Below, piece by piece: positions 34,570-40,161 of a DNA stretch of 40,161 nucleotides (positions within the stretch are counted from its first letter, which is position 1; the number at the start of each line of letters is the position of its first letter). The stretch comes from Armatimonadota bacterium (lineage in GTDB: Bacteria > Armatimonadota > UBA5829). The translations under genes and the position numbers were made by a program. The stretch is taken from contig JARYME010000020.1 of assembly GCA_029907315.1 (NCBI GenBank), positions 1 to 40,161 on the forward strand, read 5' to 3'. The notes beneath the pieces are model-generated. The model saw only the letters and a list, made by a program, of their open reading frames with translations, was not told the DNA's origin and did not search any database.

Positions 34570-34682
34570 GGGGCTCGAGGTCGAGATGTGTACACGAGTG
34601 GCGGACGCGCTGACAAGTTGACGGGTAGACCAGCTATCACGCTTCGGTTGTCGTCCGGCACTGTTACTTTGTGGAGGCGAAA

Positions 34683-35960
34683 ATGGAGATGAAAGCGCGT
34701 GACATTGAACAGTTGAGGGACGAGGTTCTAGAGAAATATCGCCGCTATGTGAACCCTGGAATTGCTGCGCTTCTTTCTTTTAGCGGTTTGGATATTCCCG
34801 AAGATAGAGCGGAAGGCTGTTACATTTACGACGCTTCGGGACGCAAATTCCTGGACTGCGTCGGCGGCTACGGCGCGTTCAGTCTAGGGCACCTGCATCC
34901 CAGAGTGGTCGAGGCTGTAAAACGCCAGTTGGAGAAAGAGGCTCTCAAGAGTCACTACTTCTTGTCCACGGAGTTGGCTGACGCTTGCGAGCTGCTAGCG
35001 AGCATACTCCCGGGAGAGATCAATTACTCATTCTTCTGCAACTCAGGCACTGAGGCCGTCGAAGGCGCTCTAAAGGCTGCGCGCATACACACGCGGCGTC
35101 CGGAGTTCATTGGGGCGATCAATGGATTCCACGGCAAAACGTTCGGCAGCTTATCCGTATCAGGCCGAGACGTATACAAAAAGGACTTTCACCCCCTGCT
35201 TCCTGAAACCAAACGGGTTCCTTTTGGCGACGCTGATGCCCTCGCCGAAGCGATAAGCGAGCGCACAGCAGCAGTCATTCTGGAAGTAGTCCAAGGAGAA
35301 GGAGGTGTGATCGTAGCACCAGATGACTATTTCCCCAAGGTGCGCGAGATTTGCGATCGCGCTGGTGCCTTGCTGATACTCGACGAAGTCCGCACTTGTC
35401 TGGGTCGTACTGGTAAGATGTTTGCATCAGAACACTACGGTATCATCCCAGACATAGTGACGATGGCGAAAGCTTTGGGCGGAGGCGTGATGCCCGTAGG
35501 CGCGTTTTCGTCCAGAGAGGACGTATGGAACTCGCTCTTCGGTTCAAATCCCTATCTGCATTCGACGACTTTCGGTGGTAACCCGCTTGCGTGCGCCGCT
35601 GCAATAGCCGCGATCAAAACTACTATTGAGGAAGGCTTGGTTGAACGTTCAGCGCGCTTGGGAGAAAAACTACTTCAGAATTTGCATTCCCTTAAAAGCA
35701 CTCATCCGGATATGATTAAGGACGTTCGCGGCAAGGGATTGCTTGCCGGAATAGAATTCTTCGAAGAAGACGTGGCACTCTTGGTCATTGCAGGATGCGG
35801 TAAACGAGACCTCCTGCTTGCATACAGCCTGAATAATCCAAGGGTTATTCGCATCGAACCACCGCTTATTATCGAAGACTCCGAACTAGACCGAGCCGTC
35901 AACATAATAGAGGAGTCCATCGAAGAAACCGCGCAGCTGGTCCAAAGCGTTTCTTCGTAA
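34683..35960 (+). CDS. Class III (ornithine/putrescine/acetylornithine-type) PLP aminotransferase
   Basis: A 425-residue aminotransferase. ATG 34683 is chosen for GGAGG 5 bases upstream. SFFCNSGTEAVEGALKAAR is the PLP-phosphate region, GFHGKTFGSLSVSG and VQGEGGV are family blocks, and Lys263 in MAKALGGGVMP is the Schiff-base lysine. Most relatives have DEVQTGxGRTG before the lysine; here it reads DEVRTCLGRTG, with Arg237 replacing the Gln that contacts the PLP ring oxygen and Cys239 replacing Gly. Basic residues there occur in the racemase branch (DEVK), so the substrate may not be ornithine or putrescine. It has its own promoter and a 140-base leader, and serS begins 194 bases after the stop. 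Confidence 0.9.
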   Translation: MEMKARDIEQLRDEVLEKYRRYVNPGIAALLSFSGLDIPEDRAEGCYIYDASGRKFLDCVGGYGAFSLGHLHPRVVEAVKRQLEKEALKSHYFLSTELADACELLASILPGEINYSFFCNSGTEAVEGALKAARIHTRRPEFIGAINGFHGKTFGSLSVSGRDVYKKDFHPLLPETKRVPFGDADALAEAISERTAAVILEVVQGEGGVIVAPDDYFPKVREICDRAGALLILDEVRTCLGRTGKMFASEHYGIIPDIVTMAKALGGGVMPVGAFSSREDVWNSLFGSNPYLHSTTFGGNPLACAAAIAAIKTTIEEGLVERSARLGEKLLQNLHSLKSTHPDMIKDVRGKGLLAGIEFFEEDVALLVIAGCGKRDLLLAYSLNNPRVIRIEPPLIIEDSELDRAVNIIEESIEETAQLVQSVSS

Positions 35961-36085
35961 CCTCGCTCTGCGCGCGGCGGGCAGTCTACACCTTACTGCG
36001 AGATTGGTTGGTTCAGCGGAAATCTCTTTGCTGTGGATTCTGCCGATTGCTTCTCGTTTTGTCCGACGCGCGCAGCCTGTTCTTC

Positions 36086-36115
36086 TTGACCGTGCCCTGA
36101 GAGCTTGCTTATAAT
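36086..36115 (+). promoter_or_regulatory. Predicted promoter of serS
   Basis: TTGACC (36086-36091) and a perfect TATAAT (36110-36115) are 18 bases apart; transcript start near 36122, leader about 33 bases. Confidence 0.65.
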
Positions 36116-36154
36116 AACCGCCGTACGACAATCGACGAAAGAGAGCTGCCTGGA

Positions 36155-37429
36155 ATGTTGGATGCCAAGTTTGTAAGAGCTGAACCTGAAAAAGTTAGAC
36201 AAGGCTTGATATACAAGAATGCCGATCCAGCTTTGCTTGACGAGTTCCTGCGTTTGGACGAAAGGCGGAGAGCGCTCCTAGTTCAGGTGGAGCAGCTGAA
36301 GGCAGAGCGGAATGCGCGCTCCGAAGAGATAGCTCGGATGAAAAGAGAGAAAAAAGACGTGTCAGCTGAAATAGAGCAGATGCGACAGGTTAGCCAGCGA
36401 ATAAAGGAGTTGGATGCCGAGCTTGACGAGATCGAGCGCAATCTGACCAATGTTCTCATGAACATTCCGAATCTGCCGCACGAAACTACTCCGCTTTGCA
36501 AGGATGAGTCTGGGAACAAAATCCTGCGCTACGAAGGCGAACCGCGCAAGTTCAATTTTGATCCGGTACCTCACTGGGAACTTGCGACCGCTTTGGATAT
36601 CATTGACTTTGAGCGCGGTAGCAAGATCGCCGGCAGCGGGTTCGTCCTCTACAAGGGTTTGGGTGCCAAACTCGAGCGAGCACTTATCAACTGGATGCTT
36701 GATGTGCATACTCAGGAACACGGTTACACGGAGGTTTTTCCGCCCTTCTTGGTCAACCGCAGGGCTATGACCGGCACCGGCCAACTGCCCAAGTTCGAGT
36801 TTGATATGTATCACACCGACAAGGATGATGACCTATTCTTAGATCCGACCGCCGAAGTTCCTGTGACCAACATCTACATGGACGAGATCCTTGATGCCAA
36901 GGACTTGCCCATATACCTCACGGCTTATACGGCGTGTTTTAGACGCGAAGCTGGTGCAGCCGGCAAGGAGACTAGGGGCCTCTTACGAGTACATCAGTTT
37001 GATAAGGTAGAGTTGGTTAAGTTCTGCACACCGGAGACATCCTACGACGAACACGAAAAACTGCTGGCGGATGCCGAGGACATCCTGCGCCGCTTGAAAC
37101 TACCCTATCGGGTTGTTCTTCTTTGCTCTGGCGATATCAGTTTTGCAGCAGCCAAGTGCTACGATCTCGAGCTCTATGCGCCAGGCGTAGACAAATGGTT
37201 GGAAGTCTCCAGTTGTTCCAACTTTGAAGCTTTTCAAGCTCGGCGAGCCAACATACGCTACAGGCCAGAACCAGGTGCTAAGCCCGAGTTCGTGCACACA
37301 CTAAACGCTTCTGGCGTTGCGCTTCCACGCTTGGTTGTCTCCCTCTTGGAGAACTACCAGAGGGAAGACGGCACTGTAGAAGTGCCAGAAGTGCTGCGGC
37401 CGTACGTCGGGACCGACCTCATAGCTTAG
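36155..37429 (+). CDS. serS: Seryl-tRNA synthetase
   Basis: A 424-residue class II synthetase that charges tRNA-Ser (and tRNA-Sec where present) with serine. Residues about 28-105 form the long antiparallel coiled-coil arm that grips the tRNA variable arm (VEQLKAERNARSEEIARM and onward). The catalytic domain has motif 2 at CFRREAGAAGKETRGLLRVH and motif 3 at LNASGVALPRLVVSLLENYQ, with PTAEVPVTN near residue 230 for serine recognition. The length is typical. AGAGAG lies upstream of ATG 36155, about 11 bases away. No T-box is seen in the short leader. The stop is 9 bases from the end of the convergent oxidoreductase gene. Confidence 0.98.
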   Translation: MLDAKFVRAEPEKVRQGLIYKNADPALLDEFLRLDERRRALLVQVEQLKAERNARSEEIARMKREKKDVSAEIEQMRQVSQRIKELDAELDEIERNLTNVLMNIPNLPHETTPLCKDESGNKILRYEGEPRKFNFDPVPHWELATALDIIDFERGSKIAGSGFVLYKGLGAKLERALINWMLDVHTQEHGYTEVFPPFLVNRRAMTGTGQLPKFEFDMYHTDKDDDLFLDPTAEVPVTNIYMDEILDAKDLPIYLTAYTACFRREAGAAGKETRGLLRVHQFDKVELVKFCTPETSYDEHEKLLADAEDILRRLKLPYRVVLLCSGDISFAAAKCYDLELYAPGVDKWLEVSSCSNFEAFQARRANIRYRPEPGAKPEFVHTLNASGVALPRLVVSLLENYQREDGTVEVPEVLRPYVGTDLIA

Positions 37430-37438
37430 CGCAGCCTG

Positions 37439-38449
37439 CTAGGCTATTTCTACGCCTTTACCCGTCCGCGCCGATTCATAGATGGCATCCAGAATCAGTT
37501 GGATGTGAAGACCATGTTCGCCGGTGGCGATGGGCGTTTTTTTCTCTCGAATACATTCCACGAAGTGAAGGATCTCCATCTCGTGTCCTGAGACATTAGG
37601 ATGCTGGATAATTAAATCGGCGCTGTTGCCGTTGACGTCCTTATAGATCCGAAGCGGGTCGAATTCGGCTCCGCCTTTGGTGCCGACAAGCTGCGTGTAG
37701 ATAACCTCGCGCTGGATATGAGAGTGCCAACTAGCTTCTACGAAAACGGTCGCGCCGTTTTCCAGCTTGACCATACCAGTAGCCAGATCTTCCACATCGT
37801 AAGTGCCTCCACGTTGACGCGCCAGGTCCGGACCGAACTTTGCGTAGGTGCTGCCTACTACGTAGACAGGCTTGGGATTTCCCATAAGCCAGAGTGTCAG
37901 ATCAAGCACGTGGACTCCGAGGTCGATCAGTGGTCCCCCACCGGACATGGCTTTCGTAGTGAACCATCCACCCATGCCTGGGATTCCCTTACGGCGGAGC
38001 CAGCCGGTTTTCGCGTAGTAGATTTCGCCGAGTTCTCCGGTTTCGATGCATTTCTTCAGAAGCTGGGTATCACCCCTGAATCGATTGTTGAATGCCATCA
38101 TAAAGATCGTACCGGCTTTCTTTGCCGCTTCAACCATTGCTCTGCCTTCGTCCGCGTTGGTAGCTAAAGGTTTTTCGCAAATGACATGCTTGCCTGCTTC
38201 GAAAGCGGCTATTGCTACCGGTGCGTGGAGCGCGTTCGGCGTGCACACGCTCACCGCGTCGATCTCCGGATCTTGCATCATCTCGCGGTAGTCGGTGTAG
38301 ACATCCGGCACGCCGAACTCTTCAGCTGTCTTCCGAAGACGCTCCTCATTAATGTCGCAGAGTGCTTTTATCTCGACATCGGGACACTTCTTGTAACCTG
38401 CTGCGTGTAGTCGTCCGATTCCGACACCCACTATTCCGACTTTTATCAT
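37439..38449 (-). CDS. Gfo/Idh/MocA family oxidoreductase
   Basis: A 336-residue NAD(P)-dependent dehydrogenase-like protein, the fourth of its family in the window. VGIVGVGIGRLHAAGY (residues 4-19) is the nucleotide loop, with Asp in ALCDINEER favouring NAD. CEKPLAT near residue 92 is the signature with its Lys, and SGGGPLIDLGVHVLDLTLWL near residue 170 supplies the conserved Asp and His. I use ATG 38449 because homology begins there and GGGG lies about 10 bases before it; an ATG 30 bases earlier adds only a basic stretch. The gene stands alone on the minus strand between serS and purA. Substrate unknown. Confidence 0.93.
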   Translation of the reverse strand: MIKVGIVGVGIGRLHAAGYKKCPDVEIKALCDINEERLRKTAEEFGVPDVYTDYREMMQDPEIDAVSVCTPNALHAPVAIAAFEAGKHVICEKPLATNADEGRAMVEAAKKAGTIFMMAFNNRFRGDTQLLKKCIETGELGEIYYAKTGWLRRKGIPGMGGWFTTKAMSGGGPLIDLGVHVLDLTLWLMGNPKPVYVVGSTYAKFGPDLARQRGGTYDVEDLATGMVKLENGATVFVEASWHSHIQREVIYTQLVGTKGGAEFDPLRIYKDVNGNSADLIIQHPNVSGHEMEILHFVECIREKKTPIATGEHGLHIQLILDAIYESARTGKGVEIA

Positions 38450-38623
38450 TGCTAAACCCCATTTCAAGCGAGAATGCACCTCAGCTCAGTTTGAGCCGAG
38501 CCAGCGGACATTCTAGCACGTGGCTTAGGCGTTCTGCAATGGACGAGCGTGCTTCTTAGAAGTGCCTGCCAGCTGCGCGCTGCAAATTATCGGGGGCAAT
38601 CGGAGTGCTAGATTCGAGAGGAT

Positions 38624-38652
38624 TTGACAGGCGAAACTGGTTCTGATAGATT
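38624..38652 (+). promoter_or_regulatory. Predicted promoter of purA
   Basis: A perfect TTGACA (38624-38629) and TAGATT (38647-38652) are 17 bases apart. The transcript should start near 38659, giving a leader of about 53 bases that opens with a hairpin. Confidence 0.65.
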
Positions 38653-38663
38653 GTTGTCGGCAT

Positions 38664-38689
38664 CCCGGCAAGGATTATTCTTTGCCGGG
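38664..38689 (+). promoter_or_regulatory. 5' hairpin in the purA leader
   Basis: CCCGGCAAGG (38664-38673) pairs with CTTTGCCGGG (38680-38689), ten pairs with one G-U, loop of 6. It begins about 5 bases after the predicted transcript start and ends 11 bases before the GGGGGA ribosome-binding site. Confidence 0.5.
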
Positions 38690-38711
38690 AGTAAGTTTGC
38701 GGGGGATTTGA

Positions 38712-40007
38712 ATGTCCATAGTTGTTGTTGTTGGGATGCAATGGGGAGACGAAGCCAAGGGCAAAGTGGTGGATTACCTCGCCCAAGACGCCGACTACGT
38801 TGTTCGTTACAACGGCGGCAATAATGCCGGCCATACTGTCGTGGTCGGTGATGAAGTCTTCAAGTTCCACACTGTGCCAGTCGGCGTACTGAACGAGGGT
38901 GTCACTGCCGTTATAACGGATGGCGTCGTATTCGACCCAAGCGTGTTCGTTGGGGAGCTGGAAGGGCTGCGAAAAAGGGGCATAACCGCCGAACGTATCA
39001 AGATCTCCGGCAATGCGCATGTGATAATGCCCTATCACAGATTACTCGATAAGCTAGAGGAGCAAGCTAAAGGCAACGACAAGATCGGAACAACGGGCAG
39101 GGGCATAGGTCCGTGCTATGCCGACAAGATGTCGCGCACCGGCATACGTATTTGGGACTTGGTCGATACGGAGCGGTTTCGCACTCGACTCGCACAGTGT
39201 CTCGAGCAAAAGAACAAGATCATAACCTCCATCTACGGGGCTGAGCCTTTGGACGAAACGGCTGTCTATGAAGAATATTCGCGTTACGCAGAACAAATCC
39301 GCCCTTACATTTGCGATACAACAACTGTTCTTGCCGAAGCAGCCCGCGAGTGTGCCAACATCGTTTTCGAGGGCGCTCACGGTTCACTCCTTGACATAGA
39401 CCACGGTACTTATCCCTATGTAACAAGTTCCCACTGTGTTTCTGGCGGTGCGTGCATTGGAACGGGTATAGGGCCTACCGAAATAGATCGTGTGATAGGT
39501 GTTGCCAAGGCATATACCACCAGAGTAGGTGCTGGACCATGTCCTACTGAGCTTAGGGACGAGATCGGAGATCGCATACGCGAGCGAGGCAGGGAGTACG
39601 GCACTACTACAGGTAGACCCAGGCGCTGTGGGTGGTTTGATGCAGTCGCAGTGAGATATGCTGCCCGGGTGAACGGGGTATCTTCTATAGCTCTGACGTT
39701 GCTCGATGTCCTATCGGGCTTTGATACGGTCAAGATATGTGTGGCTTACTCGATAGATGGGAAGGAAACCGACGAATTTACTACGGACGTCGACGCGCTT
39801 TGGAGGGCAGTCCCGGTTTACGAGGAGCTTCCTGGATGGAAGGAAGAGATCAGTGACGCGCGTATTTTTGATGACTTGCCGCCGGCAGCGCGGCGCTATG
39901 TCGAGCGGATAAGCAAACTCGTCGGCGTGCCAGTATGTCTTGTGGGTGTAGGTCCACGCCGCGACCAGACTATCGTTCTGGACGGCGAAATGCTTCAAAT
40001 GTCTTAG
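38712..40007 (+). CDS. purA: Adenylosuccinate synthetase
   Basis: A 431-residue PurA of standard length. It joins IMP and aspartate with GTP to give adenylosuccinate, the first step from IMP to AMP. Key blocks: [16 protein letters not shown] (7-22), [12 protein letters not shown] with the catalytic His41 region, [50 protein letters not shown] and [13 protein letters not shown]. The phosphate loop usually reads GDEGKGK; here residue 15 is Ala (codon GCC). The catalytic Asp13 and Lys16 remain, so I expect activity. GGGGGA lies 6 bases before ATG 38712. The gene has its own promoter; xylA starts 31 bases after the stop. Confidence 0.97.
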   Translation: MSIVVVVGMQWGDEAKGKVVDYLAQDADYVVRYNGGNNAGHTVVVGDEVFKFHTVPVGVLNEGVTAVITDGVVFDPSVFVGELEGLRKRGITAERIKISGNAHVIMPYHRLLDKLEEQAKGNDKIGTTGRGIGPCYADKMSRTGIRIWDLVDTERFRTRLAQCLEQKNKIITSIYGAEPLDETAVYEEYSRYAEQIRPYICDTTTVLAEAARECANIVFEGAHGSLLDIDHGTYPYVTSSHCVSGGACIGTGIGPTEIDRVIGVAKAYTTRVGAGPCPTELRDEIGDRIRERGREYGTTTGRPRRCGWFDAVAVRYAARVNGVSSIALTLLDVLSGFDTVKICVAYSIDGKETDEFTTDVDALWRAVPVYEELPGWKEEISDARIFDDLPPAARRYVERISKLVGVPVCLVGVGPRRDQTIVLDGEMLQMS

Positions 40008-40038
40008 CCGCAGCACGAAGGGAGGCGCAAGGCACACT

Positions 40039-40161
40039 ATGAAAGAGTTCTTTCCAAACGTTCCGAAGATCACCTACGAAGGACCGGATTCTAAGAACCC
40101 GTTTGCATTCAAGCACTACAATCCTAACGAAGTAGTGCTGGGCAAGACCATGGCGGAACAT
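40039..40161 (+). CDS. xylA: Xylose isomerase, N-terminal 41 residues (cut by window edge)
   Basis: The visible start, [20 protein letters not shown] followed by [18 protein letters not shown], matches the N-terminus of class II xylose isomerases, which convert D-xylose to D-xylulose. The catalytic His and metal ligands lie beyond the edge. ATG 40039 has AAGG about 7 bases before it and GGGAGG further upstream (40020-40024 region). It lies 31 bases after purA and may share its transcript. Pentose use fits the sugar-related genes elsewhere in the window. Confidence 0.9.
   Translation, partial: MKEFFPNVPKITYEGPDSKNPFAFKHYNPNEVVLGKTMAEH

Larger units (their letters stand above)
34328..34682. 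other. Intergenic region between the PEP-CTERM gene and the aminotransferase
   Basis: This 355-base gap between divergent genes has a plus-strand promoter at 34509-34538 and, right at the predicted transcript start, a hairpin at 34542-34569. The rest shows no open frame with a ribosome-binding site, no tRNA and no known riboswitch. Confidence 0.6.

Noticed and set aside
1-40161. CRISPR arrays, insertion sequences, phage or integrase genes, toxin-antitoxin pairs
   Set aside because: No regularly spaced repeats, transposase-like proteins, att-type repeats at the tRNA, or small paired toxin genes were seen.

Overview
The window reads as chromosomal DNA of a diderm, heterotrophic bacterium. Two KDO (LPS core sugar) enzymes, a TolC-type outer-membrane channel and several secreted proteins indicate an outer membrane. 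The mix of Gfo/Idh/MocA oxidoreductases (four), a uroporphyrinogen-decarboxylase-like protein outside heme synthesis, DUF1080, DUF4838, an FG-GAP protein, a DUF6785/DUF6784-type membrane protein and a PEP-CTERM-like protein is what I associate with Armatimonadota, with Planctomycetota, Hydrogenedentota or Sumerlaeota as alternatives. No rRNA or strict marker settles this. I see no phage, transposon, CRISPR array, toxin-antitoxin pair or plasmid gene.

Layout. 1-1655 (-): a multipass membrane protein whose C-terminus runs off the left edge. 1863-4887 (+): an HTH/coiled-coil protein, a membrane-anchored protein and a Gfo/Idh oxidoreductase. 4953-6179 (-): an RRM RNA-binding protein and a secreted DUF1080 protein. 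6338-7312 (+): hemB, convergent with a URO-D-like protein at 7352-8371 (-). 8698-12794 (+): kdsB, kdsA, two Gfo/Idh oxidoreductases and an acylphosphatase. 12951-18411 (+): a tightly overlapping MarR, TolC, MacA-like, MacB-type ATPase and FtsX permease operon. 18554-24842 (-): three secreted proteins, namely a ten-repeat FG-GAP protein, a beta-propeller glycosidase-like protein and a DUF4838 protein. A tRNA-Arg(CCG) with a consensus promoter lies just upstream of the last. 25278-27512: an APH-like kinase (-) divergent from a DUF362/ferredoxin protein (+). 27860-33317 (+): recR, nifJ (pyruvate:ferredoxin oxidoreductase) and a dihydroorotate-dehydrogenase-like protein. 33383-34327 (-): a PEP-CTERM-like secreted protein. 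34683-40161 (+ except 37439-38449): a class III aminotransferase, serS, a fourth Gfo/Idh protein (-), purA, and the start of xylA, cut by the right edge.

How the genes fit together. Housekeeping genes (hemB, recR, serS, purA, tRNA-Arg) are mixed with sugar-related genes (Gfo/Idh, DUF1080, DUF4838, propeller, xylA), which suggests a saccharide-degrading life. PFOR and the ferredoxin-like protein point to ferredoxin-based, at least partly anaerobic, metabolism. The MarR operon is a complete self-regulated tripartite efflux system.

Signals outside the genes. Several promoters of the TTGACA/TATAAT type can be read. At kdsB, marR and the DUF362 gene the predicted transcription start falls on or next to the start codon with no ribosome-binding site, suggesting leaderless mRNAs. 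Two intergenic spots carry the same minus-strand design (a -10-like box, a C/U-rich stretch sharing nine bases, then an intrinsic-terminator hairpin) with no gene to terminate. These are candidate small RNAs and the most novel-looking element here. No clearly new multi-gene system is evident.
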